A stretch of DNA of 64,000 nucleotides from Monarcha castaneiventris obscurior (GCA_026261815.1 JAMPIT010000539.1:3302501-3366500); one strand, 5' to 3'; positions 47,827-60,335 are shown, numbered from the stretch's first letter. The notes: generated from the letters alone by a model not told the origin. Numbers and translations are program-made.

Positions 47827-50642
47827 ACAATATAAGAACAGGGTAAATGACATGCAGAGCAAGTGGTTTCCATCCATACTAAATGCTTTTGGTCTCAAAA
47901 TCCCTCTCACAGCCACAGATCTCCCTGTACATCTGTCCTTGCATTAGCATCCAGGGCATTTATTGAGGTGCTGTTTTGCCCCTCACACGAGGTTTCCCCA
48001 GCCCTCTGTGCTCGCATTTCAGCCCATTTTCATCACTAAATCAGGGTGGAGGCTGAGCTCAGCCCTCCACACCACTCCCCTGACACCAAGACCTCCCCTG
48101 CACAGAGCACATTGCAGGAAATGACATCCCCATCCCTTTGGCCACCCTCTGGCTTCCCCTTTTGCAGTTTGATCCTACCCACAACATCCCACAGTGTCCT
48201 CCGGAGGAGGAATTCTTCCCTGTTTCCTCTGGGACACAAAAAAAAGGAATTCTGTTCACACTCACACGGTGACGGAGCGGTAGGGTTGTGATGCACTGTG
48301 ATTTCCCGGTGCCCAGCTCTAGACTCTTAATAATTGAAACTTTTACCTCAGTACTTTCCATTTTGGTGGGTTTTTTTACCCAGTCTGACTATAAACAGTG
48401 CTGTAACAGGACTTAGACCTGGCAGAAAATTCCAAATCCAGCAGTTAATTCATCCCAATTTGAAAAGACGAGCAAAAATACTTTCTCTAAGCACAGCTGC
48501 TTCTGGAATGTCAGGATAAAGTTTTGTTTTAGCTGTACCTTCCTTGTCATTTATAATGGGAGGCAATACTAAATTTACCCCGATAAGTACTGCAACACTC
48601 ATCAGAACAAAGCCTATTACAATTTTCTATCATGAGTACGGAGGGAAAAAAAAATAATTCCCTCTCTGCAGAACATCTCCACTTTGTACCGTGTTTTCCG
48701 AGAAAATTAATTCTCCTGCTCTCTCTTTAAAAATTAAGGCTCAGCACAGCACCTGGGAGAAGCAGGGGAGGCAGAATTCCTGGGAGCTGGTGCTGCTTGC
48801 AGGGTGAAGCAGCTGGAGCCCAGGATGTGCACTGGTCACCCTGACTCTGTGTCAGCTGCACTGCTGACCATGCTGTCCTTGCCTCACCTTCCCAAGGAAA
48901 ATCACTTTTTTTTTTTTTTTAAAGAATAACAAACACTCCAAAATCTGGACAGAGGAGGGTTACAGCGTGTTCCCTGTGAATCCATCCCTGTAGCAGGCTG
49001 CTGTCCCTCTCACTCCACTGCCTTTTCTCAGGCAGAGAAGTCTTTTCCCAGGCAGAGCTATCTATAATTGAAGCAATAGCTGAAACATCTGATTTTCCAC
49101 CACCCAACACCTCCTGCTGCAGCTAGCACCAGCCTAAAGTGAGTGCATAAAGAAACATAACACTTTAGTAACATGCTACATTTGCTTTTTGCCGGTGCCA
49201 GCTGCTGCAGAAGGTAGCGGGGAGTGAGTTGAAGCTGGAACAGGAGATTTTGGGAAGCTGCTGCCCTAAATCCAGGCCACATCTCATACACAGAGTGACC
49301 CCAGGCATGGCTATAGAGGTGCAAGATTTCTCAGGGCATGCCCATTTTTTCCTCACCAAAAGGTGCTTCTAATTATTTCCCTTCAGGCTCAAAACTGATG
49401 TTTTCTGTGCTCACCAAAACCATTGAGAGGGAATGTTTCCATCTAGAGAAAGTCCATAGGGGAAATTAACTTTTCCACGGAAACAGCAGGGAGGCGAGGG
49501 AACAAAGCAACTGGAAGGAGAAGTGTAAAGCACTCCTGCAAAGCTGCTGGGTGCAAACCTCCTCCAGGAGGGAAAGGCAGCTTCCCTCAGGAATGGGAAG
49601 CAGGAATGGCCACAGCGCTCAGCTTTCCTGTGGGATGTGCAGGCAGGGCCTTGCACCTCTGGGCTGGGCTGTGCTGGGACCCAGCAAACCCTAAACCCCC
49701 AGTTCCTGGGAGCATCACCTCTTTCTTTGCTTGCTTTGGTGTTTTTGGCCCTCATCTGCAACCCAAAAGGCCGCAGGAGATGAGCAGGGGCTGGGCTAAA
49801 ACACAGGCCCGGTATGGCCACTCACAATCACACCACGGCCTGAAGTTACACGTGTGGCTGGTCATGATTTTCCACAGCCAGCAGCTACTCATTGTGGGCT
49901 GGCAGATATCACAGATGCATTTTTCCTTGTTTCTCTAACTGAATAAAAGCAAATCCCCCCCCCCGCCTTCCCTGGGGTCCCAAGGGAAGCCAACTGCTGA
50001 GCCTAAAAACCCCACAGCTCCAGCTGAGTTCGGGCCTTCGCTTCTTGGGTCGTCCCTAAAGGAGGACACAGCACACCACCACCCTCACCGGAGTGAGCTG
50101 CCCTGTATTTCTGCCTTTCCCTTGCTCCAGCCTCCATTCCCTGGAGCAGGAGAGGCTTTTCTTCCACGCTTGGAGAGGACAAAGCACTTTGCAGACAAAA
50201 CCATAAGGGACAGGCTCCAGAAGCGAGGCCAGGGACAAAGACAGAGCTGGATTCCTGTGTCCCCGGGACACTCCACCTGAGGTGCCTCAGCCAGCAGCCA
50301 TCCAGCAGAAGGAAGAGCTTCTGAGCTGCTTCCCAGTCCCCCATCCCAGCTCCTGGCTGCGAGGTTGCTTCCAAGGCTGCCAATACATCTCTGTGGAGAA
50401 AACTGAACCAACAAATCAGTGATGCCCAGGCATTCATCACAGAAACACCGGTGGCAAGGGAGCTCTGGAGATCCAGCCCGACCTCCCCTCACGTTGTGAG
50501 CCATCCACGCAGCCCGGGACAGCCCTGATCCAAGGGAATTCCTGTTTTCCCAGGCTCGGGGGGGGGTGCTGGTTGATGTGCTCCTGCTTTCTCTCCTGTG
50601 CCACGTCCCCACACTGCCACACGGCCACCTTTTTGCCCCAGG
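47827..50642. other. intergenic sequence, nothing recognised
   Basis: Unique sequence with a T-run at 48906-48920 and an AT-rich stretch at 48540-48740. No gene or repeat family was recognised. Confidence 0.5.
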
Positions 50643-51118
50643 TGATGCCATGATGATTTTTGTCTTTTCTTTTATACCCCTGTTATATCTTTCTGCAACT
50701 TCTGTATTCTTGGTGCTTTTTTGCCTACATTCTTGGACTTGTTTGTTAAGCTAAGAGACTAAACATTTCAGAGGCTTCGTAGTTCGGGTGCCAGGGTGCC
50801 CAAACCCCAAGGTCCTCTCCAGAACACATTTTTTAAACTAAGATAGAACCATCCAGGGGAAGGTTCCTTGGGAGGAGGGGGCTCATTTGAGCCTCTCATT
50901 GGGGAATATTTGATAGATATACTAATTAGTAAGACTTAGAATGTAAGACCAGATCTAGAAGAGGGGGACTTTGCCATGGGCGATGGGGGGGTGCACAGAG
51001 GTGTATTCGACCTGTTCGTGGTGCACCTAAGGATCCTTACAATAAATACCAAGGTAAAACCCTTTTTCCCCTTCTAACCGTGTTTGCCTCTTGATTTTTA
51101 AGACTAGGAAAGGCATCA
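50643..51118 (+). mobile_element. solo LTR with family-1-like termini (476 bp)
   Basis: It starts TGATGCCATGATG and ends GGAAAGGCATCA, giving the same TGATGCC...GGCATCA inverted termini as the family 1 LTRs. It is flanked by a perfect 4-bp duplication CAGG (50639-50642 and 51119-51122). It shares the AATAAATACC polyadenylation context but differs in the U3 part. It is a solo LTR with no coding remains, and probably a sister family using the same integration machinery. Confidence 0.87.
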
Positions 51119-51122
51119 CAGG

Positions 51123-54100
51123 CACAAGGTGTGACCTCAGAACCAGGCAGCAGATCCACTGTTCCCCCATCCCCGGAGTCAGCCAGCACCCGGAGGGGGT
51201 CTGTGGTCTCCTGGTGGTGCCACTCACATTCACACCCACAACTCTTGAGGGCTTTAAGGGCACTGGAAAGGCTCTTTGCCTTATTAGATTTCATCCACGG
51301 CGGAAGTGCAGGGGTCAGGAGGAGGCTGTTTCTCATGCCAAGATGCCCTGATTAAGTCGAGCGCTGCTGATGGCATCTCAAAAGCAATGAAGAGAGGTCA
51401 ATCACCTGCCAGCAGCGGAAGTTCTGGGGGAAAATCGCCAAAGAATGCACTTGTTAGGGGTCAGAATCAGCCATCCCTCTGTCAGACCCCTCTGCCAGGA
51501 GCCCGTGGCCCCCAGGAAAGCGGAGTGGCCCCTCACGACACAGGGGCTGGCAGGTTGCTGTTGACATGGCAACGCGGGATGCCGGAGCGGGAGTTTGCAA
51601 TCGGCAACGCGGAGAAATGTTGGATAGATTTAAAAAACACCAACCTCACACACTCTCGTCGTCTCCTTCCCTCCTTCCTCCCTCCCTCACTCACTCACTC
51701 CACCTTGTGCTGCCAAGCTGAATAACGGCGTTATTGTGGCGGCAGGAAAAGGGCAGAATCCATGCCCCGGCTGCCAGGGAGAGGGGCAGGGAGGGTTGAA
51801 CCACTTTTTTTTCCTGGCAGTCCCCCATTTTCTGTTGGTATCTCTCCCTGTGGAGGCAAAGGTAGGCAGTGGAGAGGGACCTGGGGTTCCAGCAGGAGAC
51901 TCAGGCTCTGTTTGTGCCCTGATATCCCATATTTCTCATCAACACTCTGGACTACTTTACCCTCCCCACTGCAGGATGGAGAGGGCAACTCTGACTTACC
52001 TTTTTTATTTTTAAAATGGTTTCAGATCCAGGCCTTTTCGAGCATTAGGTAATCCTTGTTCACCATTAGAATTAATGCAGAGTATTCCTTAGGGAGCATA
52101 GGCGAGTGACGAGGCGGAGGGGTTAAAAAAGCAGATTTGTCTGCATGGCCAAAACCTTCACTGCTTCCACAGGGGATCTCTGGGATGCTGGAGAAGACAC
52201 CAGGGCTCCCTGCACAAATGGCAGCTGCAGAAGTCCCTGTTCCCACTCCAGGGGTGACGTCCCAACCCAAAGGACTTTGTCCCCCACTGCAGCAGGCAGG
52301 CACGGGTTACTCTCCTGCACGTAATTTGGGACAGGGTGACAACCCCACGGTGCCACACGGGTCTGGCTGATGCCAGGGCAAACATCCTGCTGCTTTTGGT
52401 CTGGGCATGATGTCAAGGGGATGTTTCAGTGTGGTTCTGGTTCTGGCCAGGGCTGCAGATTGCTCCAGGCTGTATTTCAGATCTCACCGAGGCTCCCCCC
52501 CAGCAGCACTCGGCCCTGCAGTGGTTCTGGGAGCAGGGCTCTGTGTGCTGCTCCTCTCCAGACCACAGCGAGAGGTGACTCTGTCTCACTTGTGGCACCT
52601 GGAAATGCTCAAGCAGCAGGGCACCCGCCCCTGAAGGATTTTTCCTTCGGAGGTTATAGCTGGGACAGCCCTGATTCCATCTCCAGGCCCCACCTGCCCC
52701 AAGCAGCCCCACATGAGGGATGGGATGTCCACCTCTATCTTCCCCAGCACTCAGCGGGGCTGGTTCTCTGTGGATCCTTCTGCAGCTCGTATCCAAGAGG
52801 GAAGGCAGCCAGCAGAAGTACTGCTGGAAAGAAGGTGCCAGTTGAGTCCCCAACAGGGCGATTTCTATTGTGATGCTTCCCAGCTGGGCAGAACACAAGC
52901 CAGTTCCTGCTCCTAATCCCTCCTCAAGGTAAGAGTGAAGGTGGCCTTTCCCTTGGCAAGAAGGACAAGAAATGTTCTGAGGTCACCACAGAGGTCTAAG
53001 CCAGAGATCAGAGCTTTGCCACTAAAACACACCTTGGACTCCAGACAGAGGTTTAGGCTCTGATGTTTTGCACTCAGACGTGGTTGGGCATGATCTGAAT
53101 CGGTGAGGAGACACTTGTGTCCCTTTCTCATGGGTCAGGAAATGCAGAAGGGGTTGGTCAGTGGGAAGAACCCTGGTCCCACATCTCCTGGGCTGCCTCA
53201 CTTGGACACCCTGCACGCACAGGAGCACGGCAGCTCTGCCAGCCTGGCTGGTGGCCGGGTGTCCCCATCTGAGGGGACAGACAGGACCCTCCCGTGGCTC
53301 AGGGGATGTCTCAGTGACAGCAGCTGATGTATTGGCTCCCACCAGGGACTGAGTTTTGAATCCCTTCCTCAGCACTCTGCTGGTACAGCCACCTTCCCCC
53401 AGCCCCTTGCACAGAGGCACAAATCCCCCTGGATTTCCTTGGGGAGAGGTTGTGTGGTTTTGTGTGCGAGCTCAGCCCGGCTGCTGCTGATGGCAGAGGG
53501 AGGAATCCCCCATCTCCGGAGGGGGATGGGGCTGCTGTTTTCCATAGCTCTGGTGCGTGTGCAGGGAAGAGGAATCCGCTCCAGCAGCTCGTCACTGCGC
53601 CAGCACCAATCGCGGGCGGCACAGGGAGGGAATCCCTCTGCAGGGAGCAGCTCTGCTGAGCCCAGCCAGCTCCTCACAGGGATCCTCCACGCAGCCCCCC
53701 TGAGCAGCATCCCACCTCCATCCCCCCCAGAGCAATCTTCTGAGCTTCCCCTGTCCTCTGTTCTTCTGGCTCCCCCAGCACAACCACCTCTCTCTCTCTC
53801 TCTCTCCTGAATTTCTTCTGCCTCGCTCCACACCGCTCTGCAGCTTTCTGTGCTCAAAATAATTTCTGCTCAGGGAATTCCTCTCCCTCCCTCTCCTCTC
53901 TCCTGCAGTATTTCTCGCTGGCCTTTGCCCTAAGAGATGTAGTTGAGCATTAGCCCAAGCATCATCTCCCACTGGTGATCTGTAGCAGACTGGATGACTT
54001 TAAAACCCTCCTGCAAAAACATCTTGTTTCAAAACCAGAGCATGAGAGAGGAAGGCTTTGCTCTCCGGGTGGGGTGTTTGCTGAGGAATTATTCTAAGCC

Positions 54101-54707
54101 CTGAATACCTTGGCAAAGTGCTGTGCTCACCCAGAGCACTCCCAGCCTGAGAAGGAACAAAATCTGGGCCTGGGAGCAGCAACCTTGGCACTGCTGCCAG
54201 CATCCATCTCCTCTCCAGCCACAGGAAGGTGCCAGCCTCCAGCAGCCACCTGTACTGGAGGGAGCCTCTGCCTCCACCCCACAGACTGCAGTAAAATAAC
54301 CTGCAATTTATCACCTGCACACACAATCAGCATATTTACTGATTGATAGGTGCCATGCTTCTGTGGGAGGTCTCACAAGCTGGGCTGGGTCAATCCTGGC
54401 AGCAGAATTTTGGGGCAGAGTTCTCTGGACCGTGAGGAGGGACTCAGTGTCAGCAGCACAACCAGATGCCCTAAGAGACGGGCCTAAGGCACTGCAGAGC
54501 CTGGGTTTTTTTCATTTTTGATGCAATTAGCTATTGTCTCTTGCTCCTGCCTCTTAGCTTAGCCTTCTTCCTTCTGCAGTGAGCTGCTGAGTTTTGTGAT
54601 TCCCCTGCAGGGGGACTTGAGCAGTTACTGCCCCAAACGTGTTGGGTTTTGCCTTTTGAGCTGGACCTAGCACCTGCTGAGGCCTGAGAGCAGCACGGTT
54701 GCCAGGG
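51123..54707. other. intergenic sequence, nothing recognised
   Basis: GC-rich unique DNA with an X-box-like palindrome at 51560-51573, a CCTT/CCCT/CACT pyrimidine run at 51662-51700 and a (CT)n run at 53788-53808. No gene was recognised. Confidence 0.5.
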
Positions 54708-55320
54708 TGCTGTGCATGCCGTGGTGTGTGTGCATGCTGTGGGGTGTGTGTGCATGCTGTGATGTGTGTGTGTGTGTGTGTGTGTGCATGCCGTGGTGTG
54801 TGTGTGCATGCTGTGATGTGTGTGTGTGTGCATGCTGTGGTGTGTGTGTGCATGCTGTGATGTGTGTGTGTGCATGCTGTGGGGGGTGTGTGTGTGTGTG
54901 TGCATGCTGTGATGTGTGTGTGCATGCTGTGGGGTGTGTGCATGCTGTGGTGTGTGTGTGCATGCCGTGGTGTGTGTGTGTGCGTGCTGTGGTGTGTGTG
55001 TGCATGCTGTGGGGTGTGTGTGTGCGTGTGTGTATGTGTGTGTGTGTGTGCGTGCTGTGGTGTGTGTGTGCATGCTGTGGGGTGTGTGTGTGCATGCTGT
55101 GGGGTGTGTGCATGTTTTGGTGTGTGTGTGCATGCTGTGGGGTGTGTGTGTGCATGCTGTGGGGTGTGTGCATGTTTTGGGGTGTGTGTGCATGCTGTGG
55201 TGTGTGTGTGTGCATGCTGTGGGGTGTGTGCATGTTTTGGGGTGTGTGTGCATGTTTTGGTGTGTGTGTGCATGCTGTGGTGTGTGTGTGCATGTTTTGG
55301 TGTGTGTGTGCACGTGCTGC
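54708..55320 (+). repeat. (TG)n/CATGC-TGTGG complex minisatellite, about 610 bp
   Basis: About 30 variant units of roughly 20-24 bp are built on GCATGCTGTGG(T/G)GTGTGTGTGT. Variants have CATGCCGTGG, CGTGCTGTGG or CATGTTTTGG. The right half shows longer repeating groups, for example GTTTTGG units alternating with GCTGTGG units from 55108 to 55300. Open frames on both strands are periodic by-products. Confidence 0.95.
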
Positions 55321-55669
55321 AGCTGCTGCTCGCACACTCGGGGAGGTGAGGGGAGGCAGCCGTATGTATAACCTCCCTTTTGAAATACTACAGCAGCCTA
55401 ATGCCAGCTTGTGACGGGGGTAGAGCAGCTATTTTTAGCAGAACGCTTCAGGTGAGTCGAAACTTCCCCCTTTGTTGCCTGCATCTTCAAAGCTCTCCTC
55501 TCAGCCTGGAGAAACAAGGCTAATCAGCCTCTGTTGCTTCCCAGTTCTCCCAGCAGCGAGCCTGCAGGCTCTGGGATGCTGCTGCCAGCACGGGCACGGT
55601 GCTGCAGCCGGCCCTGCTCCGTGCCTCAGTGCTGGGTGAGAACATGAAGGGATATAAAAACACCCTGGA
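55321..55669. other. intergenic sequence between minisatellite and LTR
   Basis: Unique sequence. A consensus donor-like CAG|GTGAGT occurs at 55446-55454 without other exon evidence. Confidence 0.45.
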
Positions 55670-56038
55670 TGTAAGAAAGCTGGGAAATGCCCTTGTCACC
55701 CTGGTTTTTGCAGTGTTCTATGTTTTTACTTCTGTAGTAAGAATTTCTCATGCATTTTCTATAAACATAGTCCTTGCTTTCCTAATGGGCATACATTGTT
55801 TTGAACTTCTGGATTGTTTTTCATTCCTTTCTCCTAAGGCAGAGAAAGCTGATAGACTGTGACCGTATCCAGTGGAATTGGAGAGGTGTAACCTCATCTA
55901 CCAATCTATGGTTGTCTTAAGAAAGATATAAAAATGGGAGAATAAAGAAGGGCAGGGCTCTTGCTCTCTTTTGGCCCTGCATGGTGGCCCTAACCTGCTG
56001 CTTGAGTCTGCGTGCTTCTTTCGTGTCCAAGTGCAACA
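55670..56038 (+). mobile_element. probable ERV LTR (about 370 bp)
   Basis: It starts TGTAAGAAAGCTGGG and ends AAGTGCAACA. It contains GATATAAAAATGGG near 55926 and AATAAAG near 55941 in LTR order. The 5-mer CCCTG occurs 2 bp outside the TG end (55663-55667) and 2 bp outside the CA end (56041-56045), suggesting a target duplication with slightly imprecise ends. A short open frame at its 5' side is not a recognised protein. Confidence 0.5.
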
Positions 56039-56045
56039 TGCCCTG

Positions 56046-57114
56046 TGTGGCCTTGCCTTCCAAACGGGCTGGGATGTACTGGGATGTACTGGAAGCTGCT
56101 CTTCAGGGTTTCTCCAGACCGTGAGCTGGATGAGCTGGAGGGCAGGGGATGCTGAAGCTGTGGTGCCAAGGGGTTGAGGAGAGAGGCAGTCATCCAGAGA
56201 ATCTGGAGAACCCAGAGAAGACCCCAGACCAAATATCCCCACTGGACCAAGAGGAAGGTGTGTGGGACGTGAAGGGTGCACAGACTGCCAGGGCAGACAA
56301 GCCCAGGGGTTGCTTTGTTGGGGTCCCTCCTTGGCTTGAGCTGTTGTTATGCTGCTGTGCCACAATCAAGGCACTTAAAGGAACCAGATTTCTGAGGCTC
56401 TGCTATGGGAAACCCCAGAGTGGAGCCAGTAAGAAAATACTGTCTGGCAGTGAGAGTGTGGGGTGTGAGGGGTCAAACGGGGAACCTGTGAAGGGCCTTG
56501 GGTCCCAGCAGGGACAGTGGTGGTACAAATGTGACCCTTCAGGCATCTGAAGGGTCAGGTGGCAAAGCTTCCTTGACAGTAGCTTTTCATTGTGGAATGT
56601 CCTCACCCATCTGTGACAATGGACAGAGGGGGCTGAGGGTGCCACCCACCCACCCCGGGCTCCCCGCTGAGGAGGAAAACTGGGCTGGCAAAGGGCCACG
56701 ATCTGAAATTCGTTGGGTAGTGCTGAGGATTGTTTGGCTTTTGTCTAAAAGATCCTTCTCCCCAGGTGACTGGCAGAGCCAGGCCCCCAGGGAGAGCAGT
56801 TCTGTCTAACCCACTTTTAGACCGTGCACTTAATGCAATGAATCTCCTCGCTTTTCTCCAAGATCTTCACTTACAACAAGATCCCTTGGCACCCTCTTTA
56901 AAAAAAGAAGCCTTGCTGACATGCCTTTATTGGGCTGCTCTTAAAGCTGGCACAATTAAGCAGCACAGATAAGAGCTGTTATGCAGCCTGCATTCGGTTA
57001 GTAAATATTAATGCTGACTTTTTTAAGGTGAGTGGTGTGCTCCTGTGTTGCTGGCAGTTAGCTCGGCTGGTACAAGAAATGGCTTCACTTTTGATAAGGG
57101 TTCAAAGAAGGTTT
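56046..57114. other. intergenic sequence, nothing recognised
   Basis: Unique sequence with a small TGGGATGTAC duplication at 56070-56090. No gene was recognised. Confidence 0.5.
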
Positions 57115-57200
57115 GAGCTCTTGGAGTTTGAGGCCAGAAGGGATAATTTGAATAAGTTGGTTTTTTTCTGTCTAGTGTATCCTGAAGTTCCAGCTGGTTG
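57115..57200 (-). mobile_element. ancient CR1-type 3' end remnant
   Basis: GAGTTTGAGGCCAGAAGGGA followed by a TAATTTGAATAAG-like stretch resembles the reverse complement of old sauropsid CR1 3' ends (GAGTTTAAGGCCAGAAGGGA type). It is short and decayed. Confidence 0.4.
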
Positions 57201-58775
57201 ACACTTCTCAGTTGCTGAGCCCAATAACTCCAGCTGAAGCCAGAGGAGGTGTTGGGCAAGGCCAGCTTATTAGAAGGGCTGTATTTGGATTTATAGATCT
57301 CTTGTAAACAGAAGATCCCATGCAAACAGATATGGAAGGCAGTAGCAGCCAATGCAATATTTAATTACCCCTGGCATCAGAAAGTGTGGTTTGTGACTTT
57401 TTCTCTGAAGGTCACTTCTGGCAGAGAAGTTTTTCTCCATCCTCCAAGCAAGTCTTGTTTCTCACCTTCTTCCCCTCTCATCCCCCACGGTCAGACTAAC
57501 CCAGCTTTATGCTGAATTTAGAGGGCTTTGCATTTGCAGCTTCATTTTTAATGGTGTGAGCACCTGCAGTCTCCCACCACGGGCACAAGGTGTGGGAGTT
57601 GCTTAGCTGGGGGAGCAGGTCTGTAGCTCCTGGGAGTGTTCATTTGGCATTTAAGCTCTCACTGGGAGCTGGTGAGGATGCCCAGAGCTGTCCCTCCACT
57701 CCAGGGGATTACAAATGATCCCCGTGGACGGCCTGGGGTGAATGCCAAGCAGCCCATGCTGTCAGGGGGATGCTGTATGACAAATGCAGCTTATCATCAC
57801 TCCAGACTCTGTCTGGGGCCCAACAGGCCACAAAAGGGAGAGGAAATCTGGCTAAAAGTCTGACTGGAAGGCAGATGCTAATTCTCGAGGCTGCCACAGG
57901 TCCTAACCAGTAACAATCCCGTGTCTTGTTTGCTTTGTGCTGCCCTGAGGCTGCCAGGGAGGTGCCGAAGGTTTCTCGGCCCCTCTTTGCACCTCTTTTG
58001 CTCAATTCTGCATCTGCAGAAACCGGTGTGACTTTTGCCCCGTCAAAAACCTAACTGGACACAAAACAAAAGCCCGGCTTGGCTGGTGAGACGCTGGGTT
58101 GTGACACTTTACAAGGAAATACACAGAAAGAAGGCAATTTATGCACCTCTATCCTACCTGGCAATGTAAATCCGCATTTAGCACAGGGGGAATTGCTGGC
58201 TCCTTGGGGATTGAGGGCTGTTTGGCAGAGCGAGCACTCTGCCATCAAATGAAGAGATCAGCCACGCTTCCCGGAGCCAGCGAGCCTGGGTTATATTTAA
58301 CCCAGCAGTTTTCGCACTGGGAGAGTAAGTACATCCTTTATAGCTCATTTCTGTCCTGGGTGCCGTGGTGCATCGCAATTGTGGCAGGGGTGATCCAGTC
58401 CCCATTAACACCTTTACAGGCTGCTTAGCACATCTGAGGCTCCTGGAGGGTGGGGGAGAGAGGAGAGGGAGGCAGAAGCAACTGCAGAGCCTGAAGCCTC
58501 AGGTCCTGGCTCTCCTCCCTTCCCTGGCTGCCTTTGTGACATCCTCCCAGACCTGCAGGGAGTGCTGCCGGCTGAGACCTGAATTCGCTCCGGAATGTTC
58601 GGAGTGGATGAAGGGATGAAGCAAGTGGAGGAAGTATGGATGCTGAAAAAGCCTCAGCAGAGAATCTCTTCAGCTCTCTGAAGCATTTTGTGAGAGTTCT
58701 GTTTCCCATGCAGATTACTTTAAACAAGATTACAGTGTTGTAAACTTCTTGCACCTGCGGGTTGTTTTGCAGTAT
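57201..58775. other. intergenic sequence, nothing recognised
   Basis: Unique sequence. No gene or repeat family was recognised. Confidence 0.5.
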
Positions 58776-58999
58776 TGTTATGGCTTTAACCAGACAAATA
58801 TTTGGGAATGGGTGTCTTAGAACTTGGCCAATCCCCTCAAGGGGTGGATGGCCAAAAGACCAATTACCTTATGCCATTTAACACACTCTTGTGAACTAAC
58901 ATATAAACGCCTTTGGAAAAATTATTAAATCGCTTCCATTTATCCCTGAGCCTGGACTCTGTGTCGTTTCTCTCCTCGGCCGCGGTGAGAACAGTGACA
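58776..58999 (+). mobile_element. short LTR-like element, copy B
   Basis: It starts TGTTATGG and ends AGTGACA, like the element at 4081-4295. The shared middle includes GCCAATCCC(C/T) and CCAAT boxes, ACCTTATGC, a CATATAAACG TATA-type box near 58900 and ATTAAAT near 58924. No target duplication was found. Identity to copy A is moderate, so both are old or belong to different subfamilies. Confidence 0.55.
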
Positions 59000-59897
59000 A
59001 GGAAGAGGTGCAACCTCCCCACCTGAGGAGTCTGGGACAGCTCTGGAGGCTGAGGAAGGGCTTTCCTTCCCCCTGCAGGGCTTGGCTCGGACCAGGGTGG
59101 TCACCACTCTCTCTTGAGCCACCTCGTTCAGAACGGGAGTGACCCTGATGGGGCAAGGCTGACCCAGAACAAGATGAGCAGGAAGGATGGAGATCTGTGA
59201 TTGCTCTCCTGTCCTCCCTCTCCTTCCCTCCCCTCTGGTAAATGCTGTTCCATGGATCTGGTGCCCTGAGCTTGGCAGCCTTGGGGATGGCTCTGCCCAG
59301 GGCCGAGAACACAAAGACAGGAGGGGTGTGAGGCCTCAGCCTGGAAAAGGGGGTCTCTGGGCCTGGAGCAGGGAAGGAGAGCAGATAATGCCCGACAATG
59401 CTGAATCCCCATCTCACCCCAGAGCTGAGTTGTCCTCTCAGCCCTGCCTGCAACAGCAGAGGCAAAGGGGACCTCAAACGTCACCTCTGTACCCTGGGGG
59501 AAGGCAGATCGTCCAAAGTCCTCAATTAACACCAATTAACACCCTTGCTCCTCACCCCAGGAATGGAAGCTGATGGAGGGGCAGGAGCAGAGCTGGACGG
59601 TGCAGAGCTGCCCCTGGGGCACTGAGCAGTGTGACCTCCTGCCCTGCCGAGAGCTGAGGTTTTCCTGCCCCTCCTGTCTGTCCCGTGGAATATCTGGCAT
59701 CGCCAGCTCTGTTTACAGGTATACATGGAGAGCTAAAACTGCTTTGCAGGAGCAGGCTTATAGACCAGGTCATCTTCAAAAACAGGGGGAGATGGGGCAC
59801 GTTATTACAGCAACAGTGTGGCAGCAAGCCTGGCAGCCCAGAGCACAGAACCTTGCAGGACCTTAGGAACCCATCCTCAGCAGGTTTGGGAGAGTGT
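59000..59897. other. intergenic sequence, nothing recognised
   Basis: Unique sequence between two LTRs. No gene was recognised. Confidence 0.5.
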
Positions 59898-60331
59898 TGA
59901 TGCCTTAAGGGGCCTCCCAGAAACAGAGACTAGACAGGATAAGGGAATAAAAACAGGTATTTATTTGAAGGGCCTTCAAGGCACACCCTGGGGGAGCCAG
60001 AGGCTGCTTCCAAAAAAATGGACCCCAAGATGGACCCCAGGTCACGAGTTCTTCACACCTTTATAAGTTTGGTTCATTTGCATATCACGGTAAATTCTCC
60101 AATTAAAGCTTCAGTTTAATGATGTCATTCCCCTCAGCTTGCTCCTTAGAGTCTTTGGTTTACACATTTTGGGCCTAGAACAGCCTGGCTGTGTTTGAAG
60201 GCAAAGCCTGGAGAGGCTTTGTTATGTCTGCCTTGCACAAGAGAGAAGTGAACAGGCTACAAGGAACTTCAGAGTTACACTCTAAGCAGTACAGGATTTG
60301 AAAAATATAAAAGTTAAAACCTAAGGCATCA
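59898..60331 (-). mobile_element. solo LTR, family 1, copy 3 (434 bp, inverted)
   Basis: The plus strand reads TGATGCCTTAAGG to CCTAAGGCATCA and is flanked by a 4-bp duplication GTGT (59894-59897 and 60332-60335). It is the reverse complement of the copies at 7178 and 41443. The octamer appears as ATTTGCAT at 60076-60083, and the TATA box is a TTATAAAG variant. No coding sequence is attached. Confidence 0.93.
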
Positions 60332-60335
60332 GTGT

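Noticed and set aside
47568..47916. Ser/Phe/Leu/Pro-repeat open frames resembling a secreted low-complexity peptide
   Set aside because: They are a translation of the GGAA microsatellite.
49686..49698. CCCTAA-type telomere-like word
   Set aside because: It is a single occurrence and not an interstitial telomeric array.
54531..55337. His-Thr-rich open frames up to 268 aa
   Set aside because: They are a translation of the TG/CATGC minisatellite, with no gene context.
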